NCBI RefSeq assembly: GCF_014773395.1 | Contig: NZ_JACXAF010000027.1 | Coordinates: forward strand, 1 to 64,000 | Length of the DNA: 64,000 nt | From: Neiella litorisoli | Lineage (GTDB): Bacteria; Pseudomonadota; Gammaproteobacteria; Enterobacterales; Neiellaceae | Reading direction: 5' to 3' | Shown here: piece by piece, positions 45,216-53,888 of the stretch | Layout: every line of letters begins with the position of its first letter | How positions within the stretch are numbered: position 1 is the stretch's first letter | Made by a program: the position numbers and the translations under genes | Notes under the pieces: model-generated | The model's input: the letters and a program-made list of their open reading frames with translations, nothing else | What the model was told of the DNA's origin: nothing | Databases searched by the model: none

Positions 45216-46724
45216 ATGAGTGAATTAACCCACGCGCAACAAGAGCGGCTGAAATCTGACAAGTTCATGCTGGGGATACTGCTAGCACACGTGCCTTTCG
45301 TCGGGCTGTGGGCACCAATGGGCTATGGCACCATGGCGTTTGCCCTGACATCGTCGTTGTTGGTTGCGGTCATCATTGGTGTTGGCTTTATGCTTGCTAA
45401 AGGCACGCGAGCTTTTTCCTGTCTGGCCGCGATGTGCTTGATGTTGTTCTCAGCCATCCTGATCCAAGCCCAACTTGGCCGTTTGGAAATGCACTTTCAT
45501 ATTTTTTCGGCACTGGCATTTACCTTGATTTACCGCGATTGGGCGCCGGTGGTGGCTGCTGCGGCCGTCATTGCGGTGCATCATTTGTTGTTCACTGCAC
45601 TGCAACTTGGCGAGGTGTCGCTGGGCGACATGCCAGTGATGATTTACAACTATGGCTGTAGTTGGTCTATTGCCTTTCTCCATGCTTTTTTTGTAGTACT
45701 GGAGTCTTCGGTGTTGGTGTATTACTCGCTGCGGATGCAGCGCGAGCAGCAATTCGGTTATGCGCTCATTGATGCGGTGAGTGAAGTCGCTAATCAGAAC
45801 AACCTGCAAACTCGGCTTGATGACCGTCATGGCAATCAAGCCGCGCAAGCTTTTAACCAGATGATGGATAGCATTGCCGACATGTTCCGATTGTTGACCT
45901 CGTCGGTGAACGAACTTAAACAAACCGCCAACCAGTTGCAGCATTTAAGTGATGTCACCCATGAGGTGATGGCGTTGCAAATGGGCCAAACCCAAGAAGC
46001 GGCGACGTCGATGAATCAAATGTCGTCGACTATTAATGAAGTGGCTCGCAGCGCCCAAAGTGCGGCAACATCAGCGGCTGATATCGATGTGCAAGTTCGT
46101 GATGGTGGCCAATTGGTGACCCAAGCGACCAGTCGTACCGACCAATTATCAGCGGCGTTGGAGCGGGCATCGGACTCGATCAGCAAGCTCGGAGGCAATG
46201 TTCAGACCATTTCGTCGGTTGTTGAAGTGATCCAAAGTATTTCCGAACAAACCAATTTGCTGGCGTTGAATGCGGCGATTGAAGCGGCGCGTGCTGGTGA
46301 GCAAGGTCGCGGCTTTGCTGTGGTTGCCGATGAAGTCAGAGCGCTGGCAGGGCGAACCCAAGAGTCCACAGGCGAGATTCAAAACATGATTGAGGCGCTG
46401 CAGCAAGGTACCAATCAGGTTGTGAAAGCGATGGAAACCGGCCGCGAACACTCATCGGATACCGCCGCCAAAGTTCACGAAGCAGGCTCTGTACTCGGCA
46501 GCATCGAGCAGGCAGTGGCACAAATGCGTGATATGAACGACCAAATTGCTGCCGCTGCTGAAGAGCAGTCGGTGACTGGTGATCATATTAATCAGAACGT
46601 TATCGATATCAGCAGCCAAAGCAGCAAAATTGTTGAGCAAACGGATCAGGTCACTACCTTTGCGAAGAACCTCAATGAGATTGTTGGTGAATTTGAAGGT
46701 TTGATTGCCAAGTATCGGGTTTGA
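45216..46724 (+). CDS. Methyl-accepting chemotaxis protein with polytopic membrane sensor
   Basis: 502 aa. The first ~190 residues hold about six TM helices with no large periplasmic domain. Conserved His lie in LEMHFHIF and [10 protein letters not shown], plausible metal, haem or respiratory-sensing residues. There is no clear HAMP. The cytoplasmic part is a coiled-coil signalling domain with the hairpin tip [38 protein letters not shown] (~residues 345-385). Methylation-type Gln/Glu are in the flanking helices. Follows the Sco-like gene in the same operon. Confidence 0.93.
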   Translation: MSELTHAQQERLKSDKFMLGILLAHVPFVGLWAPMGYGTMAFALTSSLLVAVIIGVGFMLAKGTRAFSCLAAMCLMLFSAILIQAQLGRLEMHFHIFSALAFTLIYRDWAPVVAAAAVIAVHHLLFTALQLGEVSLGDMPVMIYNYGCSWSIAFLHAFFVVLESSVLVYYSLRMQREQQFGYALIDAVSEVANQNNLQTRLDDRHGNQAAQAFNQMMDSIADMFRLLTSSVNELKQTANQLQHLSDVTHEVMALQMGQTQEAATSMNQMSSTINEVARSAQSAATSAADIDVQVRDGGQLVTQATSRTDQLSAALERASDSISKLGGNVQTISSVVEVIQSISEQTNLLALNAAIEAARAGEQGRGFAVVADEVRALAGRTQESTGEIQNMIEALQQGTNQVVKAMETGREHSSDTAAKVHEAGSVLGSIEQAVAQMRDMNDQIAAAAEEQSVTGDHINQNVIDISSQSSKIVEQTDQVTTFAKNLNEIVGEFEGLIAKYRV

Positions 46725-46755
46725 TATCAACCCGCTAAGGTCGCAGTGCAAGCAT

Positions 46756-46781
46756 AAAAAAGCGGCGCAAAGAGCGCCGCT
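46756..46781 (-). terminator. Intrinsic terminator of the xylan-locus receptor
   Basis: On the minus strand: stem AGCGGCGC / GCGCCGCT, loop TCTTT, followed by T6. It lies just after the receptor stop and faces the MCP end. Confidence 0.85.
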
Positions 46782-46809
46782 AGGAAAACCTCAAAGTGGT
46801 GGGGTGAGG

Positions 46810-49335
46810 TTAGAAATAGGTCCGCATACGAACACCATAGGTGCGCGGTAGGTTGTAGAACCGTAGGTTCAGACCTGGCGCCATAATGGCTTTATCTGAG
46901 TGAGTCTCATCGAAGATGTTGTTGACGTAACCTTCGAAGCGAATCGCACCGTCACGTAGGCTGTAGCCGACACCAAAATCGGCATGCCAGTAACCATCAA
47001 CTTTGTCATCAAAGCCTGGGTTTGGATCCGACTCATAGTCTTTACCATTGAAGATGCTCAGGTAGTACGAGCTGCGGTATTGAGCAGCCAGCATCCAGTC
47101 AAGGCTGCCGTGTTCAAAATCATGGTACTGAGTCAGCTTCAGGTTAGCGGTGAAGTCAGACGCTTTTGGCAAGGTGTTACCACTCAAATCAACCTCTGGC
47201 AGATCGCCTGGGTTGTGCGATTGGCGGGCATCAGAAACAATACCGCTGTCAATTTCTGCATCGAGGAACAGCATGGTCATATCAAAGGTTAAATCGTAAG
47301 GCAGTAAAGTTTTGCTCTCGATTTCCAAACCTTTGATTTCTGAATCAGCAACGTTCACGTTCAATGCCGCTGTTGGCGGTACTTCACACTCTGGACATTC
47401 GCCGACTTGTTGCACCAACTGGAACACCTGATCTTCATAATCATAGTAGAAGGCCGATACGTTCAAACGCATTGGCGTGCCCATGAATTCCAAGTCGTTT
47501 TTGCTACCAATTTCATACATGGTGAGCTTTTCAGGCGAGTACTCTTCGGTGATCAACTCGCCATCAACGAGGTGAGTATCGTTGAAACCGCCTGATTTAT
47601 GACCGGTGGCGATGTTGGCGTAGACCATGCTGTCATCGGCCCAATCCCAAGCAATACCGACGCGCCAGTCATTGAAGTCAAATTCTGAGCGGCCTTTTTG
47701 CTTGATCAACGTCGAGTTGTTGGCTTGATTACAAGGTGCGCCTTGGAATTCACAGCCGCCAGCGAGGTAGTCACCAATGGTGTCACGAGCGCCAAATGTC
47801 TTCACACCACTGAGCAGCAGTGCCTCGGCATCTAGTTTAGTGATGTCCTCTTTGAGGAAGCTAAAGTCACGGTCCAAGCCTTTGAATACATAACCTTCGG
47901 TGCCGAAACGAATGTTCTCATTCGGTACGCTTTCTGACCATGAGCTGTTCATCCAGCCAAAGCCGTAGTTACCGCCAATACCTTCACGATGTTTTTCTTC
48001 GTTGGTCCGACGGTAGCCACCCATCACACGCAAGTCATTAGTGATGTTGTAGGTCATGTCGATGTAGCCAGCCTTCGACTCTGTTTCAACCGTTGGCATG
48101 GTGAATTCAGTACCTTGATACCAGTTGGAGCGGTCGGCGAATGAGAAGAATACGGTCTCTTGGTCTTCATCGTAATAGAATACGCCGGCGGTCCAAATCA
48201 GTGGGCCGTCACCGGTCGAGAAAAAGCGCAGTTCGTTTACGCGTGAATTTGAGGTTTGTTCCCACAATACATTGCTGTATAGATCCCACTCTTGACCGGA
48301 GTTATCGCGACCCGGATACATCATGCCCGAGCTCTGGGCATTTTGCTGCTCGAAGTTTAGATCGCGGAAGCTGCTGCTGGCTTCAACTGAGAAGCCATCG
48401 AAATCGTAAATGTACTGGGCAACAATGCCGCGAATGCGCGAGTACATGTCACCTTGTGTGCCGTGATAGAGGACATTGCGAGGATTGTTTAAGTCATCGG
48501 GCTTGTGGCCATTTTGCAGTGCCTCATAGGCGTTCGCTCCCGGATAACCGGTACCGGTTTCTTCGGTGTAATCCGCAACGATGTAGAGCGAGCTATCGCT
48601 GTTTGGCTCCCATAGAGCCGAAATCCGACCGGCGATGTTGTCTTCTTCGCCCGCAGGGGTCAGGTCTTTAACTGGGCTAGCATTATCAAAGTATGAGTCG
48701 TGCGCTTGGTGTTGACCTGCGACCCGAATGGCGAAGTTGTCGGCCACTGGAATATTGACCGTGGCATCATAGTTAATGGTGTCATAGTTGCCGTAGCCGA
48801 CTTCAACCATACCGGTGAACTCGTCAAACTCTGGCTTTTTGCTAATGACGTTCAAGCTACCGGCGGTGGCGTTACGGCCACGCAGAGTACCTTGTGGGCC
48901 TTTGTTCACTTCGACGCGCTCAACATCATAAAACTGCATGCCGATGCCGCGCATCCGTGGAATGTAAATGCCGTTAATGTGGAATGCCGCAGCGGCATCA
49001 CCAAGTTCAGTGTTGTTCGAGTTACCCACACCACGAATGTAAACTTCGACGTTACCTTCCTGTTTGGCAATGCTCAAACCCGGTACCGCGTTACCTAAGT
49101 TACGGATATCGGCTGTAATACCCATGTTTTTCAGTTCAGATTCATCGAGAGATTGGGCCACACCGGCGTAGTCTTGAATGGACTGAACGCGACGCTCAAC
49201 GGTTACTTCGATCACCTCTAAACCACGATGTTCGGCTTTTTCCTCTGCTGTGGCTTCTTCTGCCGCGATGGCATTGCCACTTAGTGCCAAACCAACTGCT
49301 ATGGCTAGCGAGCTCAAAGATTGTTTGTGCAACAT
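46810..49335 (-). CDS. TonB-dependent receptor, xylan locus
   Basis: 841 aa. Signal peptide ends GNAIAAEEA. A TonB-box-like LEVIEVTVERR precedes the plug (LGNAVPGLSIAKQEGNVEVYIRGVGNSN); the barrel ends RTYGVRMRTYF with terminal Phe. The plug type (RNLGNAVPGL..I.IRG) is that of FyuA-like/sugar-linked receptors. Divergent from the NrtR-like regulator with TATAGTC-type sites between, and near GH43 and GH10 genes. It therefore probably imports xylo-oligosaccharides (inference from context). Confidence 0.92.
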   Translation of the reverse strand: MLHKQSLSSLAIAVGLALSGNAIAAEEATAEEKAEHRGLEVIEVTVERRVQSIQDYAGVAQSLDESELKNMGITADIRNLGNAVPGLSIAKQEGNVEVYIRGVGNSNNTELGDAAAAFHINGIYIPRMRGIGMQFYDVERVEVNKGPQGTLRGRNATAGSLNVISKKPEFDEFTGMVEVGYGNYDTINYDATVNIPVADNFAIRVAGQHQAHDSYFDNASPVKDLTPAGEEDNIAGRISALWEPNSDSSLYIVADYTEETGTGYPGANAYEALQNGHKPDDLNNPRNVLYHGTQGDMYSRIRGIVAQYIYDFDGFSVEASSSFRDLNFEQQNAQSSGMMYPGRDNSGQEWDLYSNVLWEQTSNSRVNELRFFSTGDGPLIWTAGVFYYDEDQETVFFSFADRSNWYQGTEFTMPTVETESKAGYIDMTYNITNDLRVMGGYRRTNEEKHREGIGGNYGFGWMNSSWSESVPNENIRFGTEGYVFKGLDRDFSFLKEDITKLDAEALLLSGVKTFGARDTIGDYLAGGCEFQGAPCNQANNSTLIKQKGRSEFDFNDWRVGIAWDWADDSMVYANIATGHKSGGFNDTHLVDGELITEEYSPEKLTMYEIGSKNDLEFMGTPMRLNVSAFYYDYEDQVFQLVQQVGECPECEVPPTAALNVNVADSEIKGLEIESKTLLPYDLTFDMTMLFLDAEIDSGIVSDARQSHNPGDLPEVDLSGNTLPKASDFTANLKLTQYHDFEHGSLDWMLAAQYRSSYYLSIFNGKDYESDPNPGFDDKVDGYWHADFGVGYSLRDGAIRFEGYVNNIFDETHSDKAIMAPGLNLRFYNLPRTYGVRMRTYF

Positions 49336-49707
49336 AACACCCCCCTGGTGCTTATGGTTTGCTGGAATAATTCGTTATTTCGTGATTCCGCCAAAGTGTC
49401 TACTGCGAACTCTGATTTTTGTTATCTGGAGTTAGAACTTTGCTACGGATGTTACAAACTTTGCACATCGATAGTTAATGGTCAATAGGACTATATTTAT
49501 AATAGTTAAAAAGACTATAAGCTTGTGATCAAGGTTGCATTTTGACCGAGATGGTTGCTGTAAATGATCGAATTTGGCATATGCTGAGGGAGCTGACACC
49601 AGCCTTATAGTCAGATTTGCACCCGCCTTGCTGAGGCGTTAAGGTTACCACCATTACAATGCGGCAAATGTAGTGAAGCAGGATTTGGCTGCGGGGACAC
49701 AACAGTT
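49336..49707. promoter_or_regulatory. Receptor / NrtR-like regulator divergent control region
   Basis: 372 bp. Contains AATGGTCA-ATA-GGACTATA (49477-49495), AATAGTTA-AAA-AGACTATA (49501-49519) and a half-site TTATAGTC (49605-49612). All are related to the 19-bp palindrome in 53643-53751. No gene seen. Confidence 0.55.
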
Positions 49708-50454
49708 ATGACAGAAAATGCGGACTCCGCAACATCAGACGAAAAAATCTTCTTTTACGGCAAAATTCAAGAGTTGCCGGATGATGTCATCGATACCTTA
49801 TCCAACGACAGCGTGGTGTTTGGCTGCGATGACAGCACGCTTAAAGTGTTACTGGTAAGACACGCCGAAGGCGATAGTGCCGGTGAATGGGCTCTGCCAG
49901 GCGGTTGGGTTCGCTATAACGAAAGTGTGGACGACTCAGCGGTGCGAATGCTGCAACACCTGACTGGGGTTCACGACATTTATCTTGAGCAGCTGCATGT
50001 GTTTAGTGATGTTCACCGAGTGCCTCACCGGCGCATCATCACCACCGCCTATTACGCCCTGATCCGCCCTGATGATCATGCGATTGCTGCGGGCTTTAGT
50101 ACTTATGATGTACGCTGGGTCGACATTCATGATTTGCCAGAGCTGATTTACGACCACGCCGACATTATCGACATGGCACTGCATCGGCTACGCCATAAAG
50201 TGCGTCATGAGCCGATCGGCTTTAATCTGCTGAATAAGAAATTCACCTTGCTGCAGCTGCAAGAATTGTACGAAGCGATCCTCGATGTGAAGTTAGATAA
50301 ACCGAACTTCCGCCGTAAAATGCTGAAAATGAATTTGTTGATATCGAGCAACGAAAAGCAAACGGGTGTCAGTCATCGTGCCGCCAAACTCTACGAGTTT
50401 GATGAGGCGGTGTACCATGAGCTGGAGCAGCAAGGCTTTAACTTCGAGATTTAG
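49708..50454 (+). CDS. NrtR-like transcriptional regulator (Nudix-winged helix), xylan locus
   Basis: 248 aa. Residues ~30-155 form a Nudix fold and ~160-245 a winged-helix DNA-binding domain (FTLLQLQELYEAILDVKLDKPNFRRKML), the NrtR arrangement. In the Nudix box, GGWVRYNES is kept, but the REUxEE stretch reads RMLQHL. The metal-binding Glu residues are therefore lost and the domain is a sensor rather than a hydrolase. Related regulators control arabinose or xylose genes in Bacteroidetes. Encoded between the receptor and xylosidase genes, so a xylan regulator is likely. Confidence 0.88.
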   Translation: MTENADSATSDEKIFFYGKIQELPDDVIDTLSNDSVVFGCDDSTLKVLLVRHAEGDSAGEWALPGGWVRYNESVDDSAVRMLQHLTGVHDIYLEQLHVFSDVHRVPHRRIITTAYYALIRPDDHAIAAGFSTYDVRWVDIHDLPELIYDHADIIDMALHRLRHKVRHEPIGFNLLNKKFTLLQLQELYEAILDVKLDKPNFRRKMLKMNLLISSNEKQTGVSHRAAKLYEFDEAVYHELEQQGFNFEI

Positions 50455-50473
50455 TGACCATCTCGAAGGCAAT

Positions 50474-50503
50474 AAAAAACCGCCCTATCGAGCGGTTTTT
50501 TTA
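50474..50503. terminator. Bidirectional terminator
   Basis: Stem AAAAACCGC / GCGGTTTTT with loop CCTATCGA, between the convergent regulator and GH43 genes. Confidence 0.88.
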
Positions 50504-50518
50504 TTGCCCTGATTGCTA

Positions 50519-52162
50519 TTAGCAATCCTCCGCGCGCTGCTGACGGCTCATAAATTCCCGCTCTTGGTAGCTGAACTGGCGGAAGTCGGCAGCCAGGCGG
50601 GCACCGCTCATATCGTGACACGCCATGCCAATAAAGGCGCCGGTGAAATTCTCGGCACCAAATTCATCAGCCAGAATGCTGTAATCGAGTTCAATGGCCA
50701 GTCGTTGCCACGCACCGCCGTTATGGCGCCAAGCACAACTCCAAGCATCAAAATCAACGTCAATGCGCAGGCCAATCTCACCTTCTGCAGGCAAGGGAAT
50801 GCGCTGGCCAAGTGGATAGCTCATGCTGCCGCCTGACATGTTGGCCATCATGATCTCCAGCACGCGGCCTTGCTCCGGATCATGGCTGACGTAGAGGTAA
50901 ATAAACTTACCGGTGTTGTAGTAGCTGATCAGGCCGGCCATTTGTTGAATGGTTTCAGGTTGAACGTCTACATCAGTGGTCGCGGTAAAGCAAAATGCTT
51001 GCTGGCGTCGGGCAATGAGCGACTGCTCGTATTTACTGGTTGGGCATTCGGCACCTTTCAGGCGCAAATAGCCGGGCCGCTCAGTCAGTGACAAATTGTT
51101 TTCACCTAAGGGGATCCGCAGGCTCTGGAAGTCAATGGGGAGCTGGTCATTGGCAAAGTCCAGCGATTGGCTTTGGAAACTCTCCGGAGCACTACCACCA
51201 AACGGCCCTTCAATGGTATCGGTTGGGCCGACATGGCCCTGCGCCAAGCGCGGCCAGCCATCTTCAGACCAGCTGATTTTTTGGATTGCCGTTTCCCGAC
51301 CCAACACACAGCGGCCGCGATATGGCAGCGGGCGCCCGGTCAAATGCACTAAGTAGCAATCGCCATTGGGCAGCTCCAGCATGTCGGAGTGACCGCTGCG
51401 GCGTAAGCTCGATGATGGTACTTGCCAGCTATTGAGGAAGTGGCCTTGCGGATCCATTTCATAGGGGCCGTCAATGGTTTTACTGCGGGCAAACAAGGCC
51501 GCATGGTAGGCAAACGTGCCGCCCTCGGCGGTGAGCAGGTAGTAGTAGCCATCGCGTTTGAATAGGTGCGGTCCTTCAACCAAACCGAGATCCGAGCCGG
51601 GGAAGATGTTCTTAATCGGGCCGACCAGTTTTTTCTGCTCGTGATCGTATTCCTGCAGCAAAATGCCGGCAAAACTCTTGGCTGGACGATGGTGGTTTAG
51701 GCTAGCTTCTGGGCGATGATCCCACAGTACATTGACGAACCATTGACGGCCGTCGTCATCATGAAATAGCGATGGATCGAAGCCACTGGAATTCATAAAA
51801 ATTGGCTCCGACCACGGCCCTTCGATGGATTCGGCCGTCACCAAATAGTTGTGAGCAATTTTAAAGTCATCCTGATAAGCCCTGACATCGGTGTAGATCA
51901 GCCAGAACAAGCCGTTGTGGTAGGTCAAACATGGTGCCCACACACCGCACGAATCAGGGTGCCCTTTCATGTCCAGTTGCGACACTCGATTGAGTGGCTG
52001 TGCGACAAGCTCCCAGTTCGCTAAATCTTTCGAGTGATGGATTTGCACGCCCGGAAACCACTCAAAGGTGGAGGTGGCAATATAATAATCATCGCCGGCC
52101 TGACAAATAGATGGATCGGGATTAAATCCTTTCAAAATTGGGTTCAGTATTTCATTCGACAT
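50519..52162 (-). CDS. Glycoside hydrolase family 43 (beta-xylosidase)
   Basis: 547 aa, no signal peptide, so cytoplasmic. Five-blade propeller (~1-320) with the GH43 triad: Asp in FNPDPSIC (base), Asp in GFDPSLFHDD, and Glu in GLVEGPHLFKRDG (acid). The C-terminal beta-sandwich (~340-535) is typical of GH43 xylosidases of the XynB/SXA type. Releases xylose from imported xylo-oligosaccharides. Encoded after the GPH transporter gene on the same strand (75 bp), so uptake and hydrolysis are coupled. Confidence 0.95.
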   Translation of the reverse strand: MSNEILNPILKGFNPDPSICQAGDDYYIATSTFEWFPGVQIHHSKDLANWELVAQPLNRVSQLDMKGHPDSCGVWAPCLTYHNGLFWLIYTDVRAYQDDFKIAHNYLVTAESIEGPWSEPIFMNSSGFDPSLFHDDDGRQWFVNVLWDHRPEASLNHHRPAKSFAGILLQEYDHEQKKLVGPIKNIFPGSDLGLVEGPHLFKRDGYYYLLTAEGGTFAYHAALFARSKTIDGPYEMDPQGHFLNSWQVPSSSLRRSGHSDMLELPNGDCYLVHLTGRPLPYRGRCVLGRETAIQKISWSEDGWPRLAQGHVGPTDTIEGPFGGSAPESFQSQSLDFANDQLPIDFQSLRIPLGENNLSLTERPGYLRLKGAECPTSKYEQSLIARRQQAFCFTATTDVDVQPETIQQMAGLISYYNTGKFIYLYVSHDPEQGRVLEIMMANMSGGSMSYPLGQRIPLPAEGEIGLRIDVDFDAWSCAWRHNGGAWQRLAIELDYSILADEFGAENFTGAFIGMACHDMSGARLAADFRQFSYQEREFMSRQQRAEDC

Positions 52163-52237
52163 TGTTGTATTTCCATACTTAGGCCAGCGATTGGCCTGAA
52201 TTCAAAATTCTTGTTCGGCTTGCAGCCGGTGCTGCCG

Positions 52238-53578
52238 CTACGATGTGCTCGTTTGCGCTTTTAACTGGACATGAATGTCATCCATGGCTTTGTCATCGAG
52301 CTTGTAAAAATGGAAGATGGCGATCATTGCCAAGCCGGTGATCACCGCGAACAAGGCGTAGCAGAACAAAATGCCTTGCAGTGCGCCTGCCGTTTGCTGT
52401 TGGTTCGCCACATAGCCGCTGGCGGCCAAGATCCAGCCGGCAAACGCGCCGCCTAGGGCAATACCAAATTTCAGCACCAGCAGGTGGCCGGAATAACTCA
52501 TCGCCATGGTATTTGAGCCCGTTTTCAATGCGTTGTAATCGGCGGTATCGGCGACCATGGCAAACACAGCAGGTACCAACAGCATTTGGCTAAAGCCGCC
52601 GAGCATCGACATGGCGAAAATCAGGGGTAATTGATCGGGTGGCAGCAGGTAAAGAGCCAAGTGAGTGGCGGCGATAAGCCCTGCGCCGAATTTGACAATG
52701 GCCACCTTACAGAAGCGGCTGCCAAGCCAGTTCATGCATACGGCACCGGCAATCGAAGCGAGCATGCCTGCGGTCAGGAATTGCGACAGAATATCTTCAC
52801 GACCGACGTAGTAACTAATGTAGTAAGGAGTTGTCGCGCCGCGCAAGGCGGTCATGATCAGCAAGATAAATGACGCCGCAGCCAGCAACAAAAATGGTTT
52901 GTTTTGACTAAGCGAGGCGACGTCTTTCCAAATCGATTGATGCGGTTGGATCTTCGGTTTAACCCGCTCTTTGGTGGTCATAAAGCACACCACAAAACAG
53001 ATAAAGGCAAGTATCGCAAACACGCCCATCGCCATTTGGAAGCCCGCTTGGCGGTCACCATCCGGGCCAGCGAAATAATCCACCATTGGCATGGTGAAAG
53101 CGGAGACCAGAGCACCACCCGACATCGCCAGAGCGAAGCGGTAAGACTGAATTGAAGTACGCTCAGAGTTCTCGGTGGTTAGCACTCCGCCAAGGGCTGA
53201 ATAAGGTACATTCACGGCGGTGTAAGCCGTCATTAACAGCGCATAAGTGACATAGGCATAAACCAGTTTGCCCTGCTCGGTAAAATCAGGCGTGGTAAAG
53301 GTCAATACCGCCAGTACCGCATAAGGAATTGCCGTCAAAATTAAATAAGGGCGATAGGTACCCCAGCGAGTTTTGGTGCGGTCGGCAATACCGCCCATAA
53401 TCGGGTCAGTAACGCCATCGAAAAGTCGCACGACCAACATTAAGGTGCCTACCGCAGCTGCCGACAACCCATACACATCGGTGTAGAAGAACATCATAAA
53501 ATTGATCACCATCTGGAATACCAGATTGGCGGCGGTATCGCCGAGCCCGTAACCAATTTTCTCGCGGATTTTTATCAT
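52238..53578 (-). CDS. GPH-family sugar:cation symporter (xyloside transporter)
   Basis: 446 aa from ATG 53578 with AAGGA ten bases upstream; the open frame extends to 53617. Starts IREKIGYGLGDTAANLVFQ, typical of glycoside-pentoside-hexuronide carriers (XynP/XylP, MelB). Twelve TM segments; the cation-site-like DGVTDPIMGGIADRTKTRWG follows TM2. Probably imports xylo-oligosaccharides for the GH43 enzyme. First gene of the minus-strand unit, with operator palindromes 65-175 bp upstream. Confidence 0.93.
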   Translation of the reverse strand: MIKIREKIGYGLGDTAANLVFQMVINFMMFFYTDVYGLSAAAVGTLMLVVRLFDGVTDPIMGGIADRTKTRWGTYRPYLILTAIPYAVLAVLTFTTPDFTEQGKLVYAYVTYALLMTAYTAVNVPYSALGGVLTTENSERTSIQSYRFALAMSGGALVSAFTMPMVDYFAGPDGDRQAGFQMAMGVFAILAFICFVVCFMTTKERVKPKIQPHQSIWKDVASLSQNKPFLLLAAASFILLIMTALRGATTPYYISYYVGREDILSQFLTAGMLASIAGAVCMNWLGSRFCKVAIVKFGAGLIAATHLALYLLPPDQLPLIFAMSMLGGFSQMLLVPAVFAMVADTADYNALKTGSNTMAMSYSGHLLVLKFGIALGGAFAGWILAASGYVANQQQTAGALQGILFCYALFAVITGLAMIAIFHFYKLDDKAMDDIHVQLKAQTSTS

Positions 53579-53888
53579 TCGATTCAGTTCCTTAAAACTT
53601 CTGGTTGCCCAGCGCACAAGTCTTTTAGGTTATTATTAGGGTTATAGTCTCTTGGACTTTATCTAGGTTGTCAATATGACAATAAGTAAGTGTTAAGTCG
53701 GTAACACTATCGAGTAATAAATGTAGATTTTATATTGTCCAAAGGACTATAAGTGGTTGTCATTAGCTTGCCAAAAGTTAATCAAGCGTTTTTTGACCTC
53801 GCTCGTTAGATTTCGCTTTGCTTGCGATCGATTGCCATAAAGAGCCCTGTAGGAGCCTCTAACAAAGCCACCTTGGAAGGAGAGATTG
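53579..53888. promoter_or_regulatory. GPH / GH10 divergent control region
   Basis: 310 bp. Two copies of a 19-bp palindrome: TATAGTCT-CTT-GGACTTTA (53643-53661) and TATTGTCC-AAA-GGACTATA (53733-53751). They are 90 bp apart and can serve both divergent genes. An antisense ORF across the GH10 start is a shadow. Confidence 0.65.

Noticed and set aside
45450-45944. 164-aa minus-strand ORF in the MCP gene
   Set aside because: Antisense to conserved membrane and signalling helices; no independent support.
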